Assembly (NCBI GenBank): GCA_026005015.1
Contig: BPKG01000002.1
Location: forward strand, 124,001-188,000
Direction of reading: 5' to 3'
Length of the DNA: 64,000 bases
DNA from: Burkholderiales bacterium
Lineage (GTDB): Bacteria; Pseudomonadota; Gammaproteobacteria; Burkholderiales; UBA6910
Position 1 is the stretch's first letter. Each line of letters starts with the position of its first letter. The notes beneath the pieces were generated by a model. It was not told where the DNA came from, searched no databases, and saw nothing but the letters and a program-made list of their open reading frames with translations. The translations under genes and the position numbers were made by a program. Positions 56,243 to 64,000 of the stretch are shown here, piece after piece.

Positions 56243-59200
56243 CCGGGCACCAGCACCGCCCAGGGAATCGTCCTGAAGAGCTCGGCAGCCGGCACGGACG
56301 CCGTCCCCGATCCGTCGGTGGCGGTGATGCGCTCCCCGGTGAGCACGTTGAACCATTCCCCCGGCGCCGGCGTTTCCACCGCCGTGCCGGTCCAGAGGTC
56401 CCCCACAGGCTTCACCGTCACCGCGTTCAGCTTGGCGAACCAACGGGTAACCGCCACGGCCACGGAGGCGTTGCCATGACTGCGCGCGTAGGCGATCACA
56501 TGGTCGGCGCGGGGACCCATGATCCGCAGGGGCAGGTATTCGCCGCAGCGAAAAAGCTCGTCTCGCTCAGCGCGCAAGGTGAGGAGCTTCCAAGTGAAAT
56601 AGAGTTTGAGCCGGCCGTCCTCGATACCTTCGTAGAGCTCGGCTACGTAGTCGGCGAGGGCAGAAGGGTCGCCCGAGGCGGCCTGACGAAGCTGGGCCAA
56701 CAACCGGGCGCGATGCTCGTAATCCACCGGCCGGCGGTTGTCCGGGTCCACCAGGCTGAAGTCCCACAGCTCGTTGCCCTGGTAGAGGTCGGGAACGCCG
56801 GGCACGGTGAGCTTGAGCAGCACCTGGGTGAGGCTGTTCAGCAGCCCCAGCCGCGCCACCTTGCGCTGGAAAGGAAGGAATTCGGCGAGGAAAGGGTTAT
56901 CGGCGTCCGGCGCCAGCAAGGCGCCAATGAAGCCGAGCATGGCCTCTTCGTACGCCGGGTCCGGGTTGATCCAGGAGGTGTAGGCCTTGGCCTCCCGGAT
57001 GGCCTTGAGCATGGCGCTTGCGATGCGCTCCCGGAAAGCGGCGAGGCCCGCCTGGTCCAGCGGCTCCAGGGGCCAGGCCCCCAGCAGAGTCTGGTAGAAG
57101 AAGTACTCGTCGTTCAGGCTTGGCGCCCGTAACGTTTCCAGCTTGCGCTTGTGGGGGCGGTTGATCCGGTGCCAGCGCAGGACCTTGGCGCGCCACTCGT
57201 CGGGAATCTCCGACAGGACGTGGAGCCGCGCCCGCACGTCTTCCGAGCGCTTGTTGTCGTGGGTGGAGGTGGCGAGCAGGGTATGGGGCCAGCTCTTCTG
57301 CCGCTCCCGGTTGGCCCGGTGGAAGGCGAGGGGCGTCACCCCGAAACGGCGCGGATCGCCGCCTACCTCGTTCAGGGAGATGAGCCGGTTGTAGAGATAG
57401 AAGCTCGTGTCCTCCATGCCCTTGGCGGTCACGGGCGCGGTGTACTGCTGCAGCTTCATGGCGAAGGTCATCACCTGCCGGCGGTAGGCGTCGCCCTTGC
57501 CCTCGGCGACGGCGGTGAGCATGACATCGCGCACGAAGTCGAACACGCTCACGTCGCCGGCGCGCGAGCGGCGCTTGGCGGCTTCCACCGCCTGGTGGAT
57601 GGTGCGCCGGTCGTCCTCGCGGGCGGCCCCGTGGGCGATGTACGTCCGGTACACGGGGAAGCAGGCCACGATCTCCCGCAGCGCGTAGCGCAGATTGTTC
57701 AGCGTGAAGTCGCAGGTGTGGCGGTCTCCCTCGGAAATGCGGTTCAATTGGGTGGCCAGCACGTTAAGCTCGCCCGCTAGGGAGGTGCGCATGATGAGGC
57801 GCTTCGCCTGGTAGAGGATTTCGTCGAAGGAATTCGCCTCCCGGGTGAAGGCGCGGTAGAAACGCTCCAGCCGCGGCCCGGCAGCGGGATCGAGGAGGAG
57901 GCCCCCCACCAGGTTCATGAAGTCGTATCCCGTGGTGCCGTGCACGGGCCAGTCTTCCGGCAGGCGCTCGTCGCCCTCCAGGATCTTTTCCACCACCACG
58001 TAGGTGGAGCGGAAGGGTGGCTGGCCTTCCGGCTCCGCCGACGGCGGCGGCACTTGGGCACGGCGGTACTGCAGTCGCCGGAAGTATTCCGCCGGGTCGA
58101 ACAGGCCGTCGGGATGGTCGATGCGCAGAGCATCCACCTTGCCGGCGTTGAGGAACTCCAGCACCCGGCGGTGGGTGAACTCGAACACCTCCGGGTTTTC
58201 CATGCGCAACGCGGCCAGATCGTTGATATCGAAGAAGCGCCGGTAGTTGATCTCGTCGGAGGCGACCCGCCAGTAGGCGAGCCGGTAGGCCTGGGCCTCC
58301 AGCAGGAGATGCAAGGCGTCGAAGGACAAGGGATCCCCCGGCGTGCCGTTCAGCTCCCTCACCACCTCGTCGAGGTACCAGGCAATGTCGGGCGAGCGGC
58401 GCACGAGCTCCCCCAAGTGGCGCTTGTGGATCTCCTTGTCCCGGTGGCGCTCCGCGAGCCTGACGGGGTCGGTCTCGCCGCGCCCTGGAAGATTCTGAAA
58501 AGCGGTGGCGAGGCTTTTAAACTCCAAGGCGTTGGGATCGTCCGGACCCAGGCGGGCGTCCAGCCGCTCGATGGCGGCGAGCAAGATGCGGGGATACTCC
58601 CGGGGGTCTATGGGGAAGCGGTGCTCGTAGTACCAGACGCTGAATTCTCCCCGCTGGGCGTCGAAGGCGAGCTTCAGCTCGCCCCGCTCCAGGATGATCC
58701 CGTATTGATCCCCCAGCACCGGCACCAGCACCTTGCCCTGGATCTCGTCCTTGACCGGCTCCCAGTCGATGTCGAATACGCCGGCGTGGACCGAGGCCGG
58801 GCCGTTCTCCAGCACGTCGAGCCAGTAGGCGTTGTCCGCCCCCAGCACCCCCATGTGGTTGGGAACCAGGTCCAGGATCTGGCCCATGCCGTGGGCCCTC
58901 AAGATAGCGACGAAGCGCTCGAAGTCTGCCTCGGAGCCGATCTCGGGGTTGAGGGCTGTGTGGTCGATGATGTCGTAGCCGTGGAGACTTCCGGGGCGGG
59001 CCTTGAGATAGGGGGAGCAGTAGACGTGGGAGATGCCAAGCTGGGCGAGGTAGGGCACCAGCTCGGCGGCGCGGGTGAAGGTGAAGGCCCGATTTAATTG
59101 CAGGCGGTAAGTTGCCCGGGGAATGATGGGGGTGGCCTCGGGACGCCCCGGGGCGGCCGCTTCCTCTTTGGGGTGAACGCCCGCTCCGCGGCTGCGCTTG

Positions 59201-61377
59201 AGGGTCTCCGCTAGAGCGGTGAAACGTGGGTCGGTGCCCCACTCCTCCAGGTTTAAGGGAAGCTTGCGCTGCCAGTTGGGATGCTGGTCGGTGGTTCCCG
59301 GAAGGTTCACCTGCTCGAGCTGGCCCAGCACGTCCTCCATCTGGATCATCATGATCTTGGCCGGGCTGCGCGCTAGGTAGGCGTGGATGGCGAGCATGAG
59401 CTCGGGGGTCATCTCGGGCGCCGAGATGGGATGGTGGCTCACCCCGGCGGGCAGCAGCCCCTCTTGCTCCAGTGCCCACAAGAGCCGCGCCCGGTCCTGG
59501 GAGCGCTCCACGAGCTGCCGGGCCCGCATCTCCTCATTGGGATAGAGGTGCAAGTTCGCCCGCAGATCCAGGTCGTGGCCGAGCCAGAGGCTCTTCAACG
59601 TCGGCAGATCATGGGTGCTCACGGCCACCAGCGCCTGGGCCGGGTACGCCTGGGGTGGCTTGAAGGCGCCGTCGCTCTCCTTTTCGAACAGGAGTAGCCG
59701 GTAAGAAAGCACTCCCACGGGCTCGAGGCCTGCGTGCACTTCGTCGGGCACCGTGCCCAGATCCTCCCCCACCACCAGGCAACGGTTGCGTTGGCTCTCC
59801 AGCGCTAGGATTCCCAGCAGTTCCTGGAACGGGTAGTAGACATAGCACCCTTCAGAGGGCTTTCTCCCCGCTGGCACCCAGAACAGGCGCAAGAGACCCA
59901 TCACGTGGTCGATGCGCAGGGCCCCCGCGTGGCGCATGTTGGCACGCAGCATGGCGATGAAGGGCGCGTAGGCGGCTTCTTCCAGCCGCTCCGGGATGAG
60001 GGGCGGCAGCCCCCAGTCCTGGCCGTGGAGGTTGAAGTCATCCGGCGGCGCGCCGATGCTGACCTCGAGTGCGTACAACCTCTGCCACGCCCACGCCTCG
60101 GCGCCGGCCCGATCGATGGACACCGCCAGATCTTGGTAGAGGCCGACGCCCAGTCCCATTTCCCAGGAGCGCTTCCCACACGCGGCGAGCTGCTCCTCGC
60201 ACAGCCACTGCAGCCAGGCGTGATAGTCGATGCGGTCGCGATGGGTTTGAGCGAAGCGCTGCACCGCCGGAGCCAGAGGATCGCGGTAGTCCTCTGGCCA
60301 CACCGGCCAGCCCCATATGCCCGGGTCCTGAGCGTGGAGGTGCTCCTGGAGCGCGTGATAGACGGCGAAGCGCTCTAGGGCTTCTCCCTGGGCCTGACGA
60401 TATTGCTGGAACGCTTTGGCTCGCGCCGTGCCGGTAGCCAGATGCCGCTCCTGGAAGTGGGCGAACAGAAGCTCTAGCACCGGGAGCTTCACCTCGGCGA
60501 CCCCGGCGTAGTCCACCAGCTCCGCTGCCCGCAGTGCCCGCAGCCGGGCCTGGAACTGGGGATCGGCCACCCGCTCCCGGGCCTTCACGCACTCGGCGAA
60601 CTCCGGCACCGCCTCCACGTCCAGGTAGAACACGTTCAGGAATTGCCGGCTGGACGGGCTGTAGGGGCTCTTGTGCTGGGGATTGTGGGGAAACAGGGCG
60701 TGCAAGGGATTCACGCCCACGATGCCGGCGCCCGCGCGGCCGGCGATCTCCACCACGCTGCGCAGGTCGGTGAAGTCGCCCATGCCCCAGTTGCGGGCGC
60801 TGCGCAAGGCGTAGAGCTGCAGCGCCGGACCCCACACCCGGCCCTCCCCCTCCAGGGCGGGGGGCAAGTAGCACCGATCGGGCGCGACGATGAGACTCGT
60901 TGTCGCTGCGGTCTGGGTGCCTGGCGGATGAACGGCGAAGCGGTGATAGCCGAGGGGCAGTCGATCGCGCCACTGGAACGCGACCTCCACGAAAGGAACC
61001 CCGTCCACGTCCCGGCGGCCGCGCTGCTCGAGCTGCCCGGGCTGAAACTCGCCGGTTTTCGTCTCGCCGTTTTCCAGCGTGAGGGTCCAGCGGTGGCTGC
61101 GGGCGGCGAGGCTTTCGGCGCAGCGATAGACGATGACGTACGGCGGTGCCGCCTGCCGCACCACGGTCGCCGGGGCGAGCCCCCTGCGCCAGGGCCGCTC
61201 CTCCCGCTCCTTGAGCGCCGCGGGCACGTCGGCTGCGTTCCGGATTACGCCCATGGCGTGGAGCAGGCCGAGACGCGTCGCGTCGGGTACGCGGTGGACC
61301 TTGCCCCAGATGTCGGTGTACTCGGCGGCGATGCCGACGAGCTGGCACAGGCGCTCGAGGGCGTGGGGCTCGGTCAT
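56239..61377 (-). CDS. treY: 4-alpha-glucanotransferase / maltooligosyl trehalose synthase fusion (MalQ-TreY)
   Basis: 1712 residues. Residues about 1-735 are GH77 MalQ (ALRIDHVMGLLRLFWVP, VVGEDLGTVPDEVHAGL, VSTHDLPTLKSLW); about 750-1712 are GH13 TreY (ATYRLQLNRAFTFTRAAELV, ILDLVPNHMG, ALRIDHPDGLFDP). A Pro/Glu/Ala linker (PKEEAAAPGRPEATP) joins them. MalQ lengthens maltodextrins and TreY turns the reducing end into a maltooligosyl trehalose. The ATG overlaps the treZ stop by 4 bp. Confidence 0.92.
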   Translation of the reverse strand: MTEPHALERLCQLVGIAAEYTDIWGKVHRVPDATRLGLLHAMGVIRNAADVPAALKEREERPWRRGLAPATVVRQAAPPYVIVYRCAESLAARSHRWTLTLENGETKTGEFQPGQLEQRGRRDVDGVPFVEVAFQWRDRLPLGYHRFAVHPPGTQTAATTSLIVAPDRCYLPPALEGEGRVWGPALQLYALRSARNWGMGDFTDLRSVVEIAGRAGAGIVGVNPLHALFPHNPQHKSPYSPSSRQFLNVFYLDVEAVPEFAECVKARERVADPQFQARLRALRAAELVDYAGVAEVKLPVLELLFAHFQERHLATGTARAKAFQQYRQAQGEALERFAVYHALQEHLHAQDPGIWGWPVWPEDYRDPLAPAVQRFAQTHRDRIDYHAWLQWLCEEQLAACGKRSWEMGLGVGLYQDLAVSIDRAGAEAWAWQRLYALEVSIGAPPDDFNLHGQDWGLPPLIPERLEEAAYAPFIAMLRANMRHAGALRIDHVMGLLRLFWVPAGRKPSEGCYVYYPFQELLGILALESQRNRCLVVGEDLGTVPDEVHAGLEPVGVLSYRLLLFEKESDGAFKPPQAYPAQALVAVSTHDLPTLKSLWLGHDLDLRANLHLYPNEEMRARQLVERSQDRARLLWALEQEGLLPAGVSHHPISAPEMTPELMLAIHAYLARSPAKIMMIQMEDVLGQLEQVNLPGTTDQHPNWQRKLPLNLEEWGTDPRFTALAETLKRSRGAGVHPKEEAAAPGRPEATPIIPRATYRLQLNRAFTFTRAAELVPYLAQLGISHVYCSPYLKARPGSLHGYDIIDHTALNPEIGSEADFERFVAILRAHGMGQILDLVPNHMGVLGADNAYWLDVLENGPASVHAGVFDIDWEPVKDEIQGKVLVPVLGDQYGIILERGELKLAFDAQRGEFSVWYYEHRFPIDPREYPRILLAAIERLDARLGPDDPNALEFKSLATAFQNLPGRGETDPVRLAERHRDKEIHKRHLGELVRRSPDIAWYLDEVVRELNGTPGDPLSFDALHLLLEAQAYRLAYWRVASDEINYRRFFDINDLAALRMENPEVFEFTHRRVLEFLNAGKVDALRIDHPDGLFDPAEYFRRLQYRRAQVPPPSAEPEGQPPFRSTYVVVEKILEGDERLPEDWPVHGTTGYDFMNLVGGLLLDPAAGPRLERFYRAFTREANSFDEILYQAKRLIMRTSLAGELNVLATQLNRISEGDRHTCDFTLNNLRYALREIVACFPVYRTYIAHGAAREDDRRTIHQAVEAAKRRSRAGDVSVFDFVRDVMLTAVAEGKGDAYRRQVMTFAMKLQQYTAPVTAKGMEDTSFYLYNRLISLNEVGGDPRRFGVTPLAFHRANRERQKSWPHTLLATSTHDNKRSEDVRARLHVLSEIPDEWRAKVLRWHRINRPHKRKLETLRAPSLNDEYFFYQTLLGAWPLEPLDQAGLAAFRERIASAMLKAIREAKAYTSWINPDPAYEEAMLGFIGALLAPDADNPFLAEFLPFQRKVARLGLLNSLTQVLLKLTVPGVPDLYQGNELWDFSLVDPDNRRPVDYEHRARLLAQLRQAASGDPSALADYVAELYEGIEDGRLKLYFTWKLLTLRAERDELFRCGEYLPLRIMGPRADHVIAYARSHGNASVAVAVTRWFAKLNAVTVKPVGDLWTGTAVETPAPGEWFNVLTGERITATDGSGTASVPAAELFRTIPWAVLVPG

Positions 61378-63215
61378 GCCGGGCTTCTTCCTTCGTCCAG
61401 GAACCAGACGGCGCTGGCGGGAGGCAGGCGACCCGCGGAGAGCGCAGTGCAGGCACTCTGGGGCTCGGCGAAGAAGGGCCGATCCTCAGGCGGTGTGTCG
61501 ATCGCCACCGACTGGGGCCCAAGATTGAGCCATAGGACGAGACGGCTTCTGTCCCCCAGCTGCCAGCGGACAGTGAGCGCCCCCTCGGCCAGCACCTGGA
61601 AGCTTCCCGCGCGCCCGGCCATGCCGGGAAGCCGCGGCACGATGTAGTCGCGGCGCAGCTCAAGCAGGTGCCGGTACAGGGCAAGCCAGCGATTATGGGG
61701 CGCCCGCCGCAGGCAGTTCCAGTCGAGCTTGCTGCGGGCGAAAGTTTCCTCGGCGTTGGGATCTGGGATTTTTTTCCGGGCTTCCGGGTCGGCGAAGCGG
61801 GTGAAGCGGGCGAACTCTCGTCGCCGCCCCTGGGTGACCGCCTCGGCCAGCTCCGGCCCGAAATCGCAGAAGAAAAGGAAAGGCGTCGCAGCACCGAACT
61901 CTTCCCCCATGAAAAGCATCGGCGGGGAGGGGGCGAGTAGCCAGGCGGCGGTTGCGGCGCGCAGGCCCGCTTCCAACGCGAGCGCCGCCAGCCGCTCGCC
62001 GAAGGCTCGGTTGCCCACCTGGTCGTGGGTCTGGAGGAAGGTGACGAAGGCGCCCGGCGGCAGCTCGGCGCTGGGCTCGCCTCGGGGCTTGTGGTGCCGG
62101 TAGGGCGAAGGCTCGCCCTGGTAGGCGAAGCCCTCGGTGAGGCAGCGGCCCAGGCACCAGGCGGGCTTGGCAGCGTAGTCAGCGTAGTAGCCGTCCTTTT
62201 CCCCAGTCAGCAGCACGTGGAAGGCGTGGTGGACGTCGTCGTTCCACTGGGCGTCGTACCAGCGGGGGCGGCCGGAAGGCTCGCGCACCAGGTAGCGGGC
62301 CTGGTTCTTGTCGTTCTCCAGGATGAGGTGCACGGGGCGCTCCCTTCCCGGGCCGCGGCGCACCGCTTCCGCCAGCTCCTCCAGGATGTCGGGGCGCGAA
62401 TCGTCGGCGATGGCGTGCACCGCGTCGAGGCGCAGCCCGTCCAGGTGGAATTCCTCGATCCAGTAGAGGGCGTTGTGGATGAAGAAGTCGCGCACCACCC
62501 GGCTGCCGGGACCGTCGAAGTTGATGGCGGCGCCCCAAGGGGTCTGATGGCGCTCGGTGAAGAACGGCTTCGCGTACAGGTGTAGGTAGTTGCCCTCGGG
62601 ACCGAAATGGTTGTACACCACGTCCAGCAGCACCATGAGGCCCCGGGCGTGGGCCGCCGCCACCAGGCGCTTCAGCTCCTCGGGCCGCCCGTAGGCCGCG
62701 TCAGGGGCGAAGGGAAGGACACCGTCATAGCCCCAGTTTCTCCGTCCCGGGAAGTCCGCCACCGGCATGAGCTCCAGAGCGGTTACCCCCAGCCCTGCGA
62801 GATGGTCGAGCCGTGCCTCCACGCCTGCGAAAGTCCCCTCCGGGGAGAAGGTGCCCACGTGCAGCTCGTAGATCACCGCCTCTTCCCACGGCCGCCCGCG
62901 CCAGGCCGAGTCCGGCCAGTCGAAGGCGCCCGGGTCCACCACTTCGCTCGCCCCGTGCACGTCGTCGGGGTTGAACCGGGACGCAGGATCGGGCACGGCC
63001 AGGCCCCCGTCGATGCGCAGCCAGTAGCGGGTACCGGGGGGCGCAGGGACAGTGCGTTCGAACCATCCCTCCCCCACGGGCGCCATGGCCAGGCCTCCGC
63101 CAGCGCCTTCCAGCTCCAGATCCACCTCCCGGGCGGAAGGCGCCCAGAGGCGGAAGCGGGTGCGGCCGTCCCCCTGCACCTCGGCGCCGAAGGGCATCGA
63201 GTGGGCACGTCTCAT
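61374..63215 (-). CDS. treZ: Malto-oligosyltrehalose trehalohydrolase
   Basis: 613 residues from ATG 63215. N-terminal CBM48 (RFRLWAPSAREVDLELEG), then GH13: VVYNHFGPEGNYL, GLRLDAVHAIADDSR (nucleophile Asp), LILENDKNQAR (acid/base Glu) and FLQTHDQVGNRA (third Asp). It releases trehalose from the product of TreY. Its stop overlaps treY, and its start overlaps the glgX stop, by 4 bp each, so the three are translationally coupled. Confidence 0.93.
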   Translation of the reverse strand: MRRAHSMPFGAEVQGDGRTRFRLWAPSAREVDLELEGAGGGLAMAPVGEGWFERTVPAPPGTRYWLRIDGGLAVPDPASRFNPDDVHGASEVVDPGAFDWPDSAWRGRPWEEAVIYELHVGTFSPEGTFAGVEARLDHLAGLGVTALELMPVADFPGRRNWGYDGVLPFAPDAAYGRPEELKRLVAAAHARGLMVLLDVVYNHFGPEGNYLHLYAKPFFTERHQTPWGAAINFDGPGSRVVRDFFIHNALYWIEEFHLDGLRLDAVHAIADDSRPDILEELAEAVRRGPGRERPVHLILENDKNQARYLVREPSGRPRWYDAQWNDDVHHAFHVLLTGEKDGYYADYAAKPAWCLGRCLTEGFAYQGEPSPYRHHKPRGEPSAELPPGAFVTFLQTHDQVGNRAFGERLAALALEAGLRAATAAWLLAPSPPMLFMGEEFGAATPFLFFCDFGPELAEAVTQGRRREFARFTRFADPEARKKIPDPNAEETFARSKLDWNCLRRAPHNRWLALYRHLLELRRDYIVPRLPGMAGRAGSFQVLAEGALTVRWQLGDRSRLVLWLNLGPQSVAIDTPPEDRPFFAEPQSACTALSAGRLPPASAVWFLDEGRSPA

Positions 63216-64000
63216 GGGGAAACCTTTTGTTGTTGCAGAAGGGCAAGGGACCGGCCCTGTAGAGGATAGGAAGCGCCCGCCATGTACACCCCATCCCAGG
63301 CGAGGCCCTCCTCGTAGGCCGTGTCCAGCACCACCAGCCAGCGGGGCCCGCCGGCGAGCTGGGGCAGGCTGAAAGGGATCTCCTCGTGGTGGGCATTGAA
63401 TAGTACGAGGAAATTGCTGTCGGTAATGGGGCGGCCCCGCTCGTCGGTCTCGGTGAGTCCCTCTCCCGCGAGATAGACGCCCAAGCAACGGGCGTGGTGC
63501 TGGTTCCATTCCTCGTCGGTCATCTCTCGGCTATCGGGGTTGAGCCAGACGATGTCCTTGACCCCGGTGCCATGGATGGGTCGTCCCTGGAAGAAGTGGC
63601 GTCGGCGGAACACCGGATGATCGCGCCGCAGGGCCACCATCCGCTGGACGAAGGCAAGGAGTTGGCGTTTCGGCTGGGTCAGGTTCCAGTCCACCCAGGA
63701 GATTTCGTTGTCCTGGCAATAGGCGTTGTTGTTCCCCCGCTGGGTGCGGCAGATCTCGTCCCCGGCGAGCAGCATGGGCACCCCCTGGGACAGGAGCAGG
63801 GTGGCGAGCAGATTGCGCTTCTGGCGTGCCCGCAGGGCGTTCACCTGGGGATCATCGGTCTCGCCCTCCACGCCGCAGTTCCACGACAGGTTGTGGTTGT
63901 GGCCGTCCCGGTTCTCCTCCAGGTTGGCCTCGTTGTGCTTCTCGTTGTAAGTGACGAGGTCGTGCAGGGTGAAGCCATCGTGCGCGGTCACGAAGTTGAT
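63212..64000 (-). CDS. glgX: Glycogen debranching enzyme GlgX (partial, 5' end outside the window)
   Basis: The C-terminal 262 residues of a GH13 enzyme: FVTAHDGFTLHDLVTYNEKHN, the third catalytic Asp with the GlgX-type loop, RARQKRNLLATLLLSQGVPM, and AYCQDNEISWVDWN. The gene continues past the right edge. It cleaves alpha-1,6 branches of phosphorylase-trimmed glycogen to feed MalQ-TreY and TreZ. First gene seen of the operon. Confidence 0.92.
   Translation of the reverse strand: MNFVTAHDGFTLHDLVTYNEKHNEANLEENRDGHNHNLSWNCGVEGETDDPQVNALRARQKRNLLATLLLSQGVPMLLAGDEICRTQRGNNNAYCQDNEISWVDWNLTQPKRQLLAFVQRMVALRRDHPVFRRRHFFQGRPIHGTGVKDIVWLNPDSREMTDEEWNQHHARCLGVYLAGEGLTETDERGRPITDSNFLVLFNAHHEEIPFSLPQLAGGPRWLVVLDTAYEEGLAWDGVYMAGASYPLQGRSLALLQQQKVSP

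Overview
The window looks like chromosome of a high-GC proteobacterium, most likely a betaproteobacterium. The evidence is the composition, the OxyR/AhpC/AhpD set, a PedF-type cytochrome, an integron with GTTRRRY-type attC sites, and a taurine/Xsc cluster. No rRNA, tRNA or CRISPR array was seen, and no species is proposed.

Layout. (1) 0-14 kb holds mostly housekeeping and accessory genes: an archaeal-type (Rnl3) RNA ligase convergent with its PIN-domain partner, a rhomboid protease, divergent oxyR and ahpC-ahpD, an SLC13/ArsB-type transporter, a beta-propeller protein, a polysaccharide deacetylase, a sterol-desaturase-like enzyme, and a Rossmann/VOC/ABC-transporter run. (2) 14-22 kb is an alcohol-oxidation regulon: a PQQ alcohol dehydrogenase with a lanthanide-type Asp-x-Asp metal site, an acetaldehyde dehydrogenase with its DUF779 partner, a PedF cytochrome, a XoxJ-like periplasmic protein and an AcoR-type sigma54 activator. 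Three good sigma54 (-24/-12) promoter matches precede the three structural units. (3) 22-29.6 kb has a SEC-C/TPR/methyltransferase fusion, an M28 peptidase, YceH, a frameshifted carbonic anhydrase, a SugE exporter, a GNAT and MazEF.

(4) 29.6-38.8 kb is a decayed chromosomal integron. The integrase gene (start 36408, end 38784) is split after codon 30 by a 1291-bp IS3-family element with a 3-bp target duplication. Leftward from it runs a cassette array on the minus strand, marked by attC sites near 34215-34284, 32974-33036, 31475-31519 and 30821-30887. The cassettes held a lipoprotein gene (split by an IS4-family element with a 9-bp duplication), a Na+/Ca2+ exchanger (several frameshifts), a RelE/Phd toxin-antitoxin pair (intact) and a methyltransferase (broken). 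A degraded IS256-type element lies in another cassette.

(5) 38.8-43.4 kb has a PA0069-type radical SAM gene overlapping the integrase stop, a family-4 glycosyltransferase and an amylo-alpha-1,6-glucosidase. (6) 43.5-54 kb is a taurine cluster: xsc, tauY (frameshifted) and tauX on the minus strand, the MocR regulator tauR, then an omega-aminotransferase and the tauABC importer on the plus strand. Together they would import taurine, deaminate it to sulfoacetaldehyde and split that to acetyl phosphate and sulfite. (7) 54-56.2 kb has a protein with a degenerate P-loop next to an MscS channel. (8) 56.2-64 kb is a tightly overlapping glgX-treZ-(malQ::treY) operon for glycogen breakdown and trehalose synthesis, running off the right edge.

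Frameshifts occur in several genes (can, tauY, PEP-mutase-like, cassette genes). Those in otherwise intact genes outside the integron could be real decay or assembly errors, which the sequence alone cannot decide.
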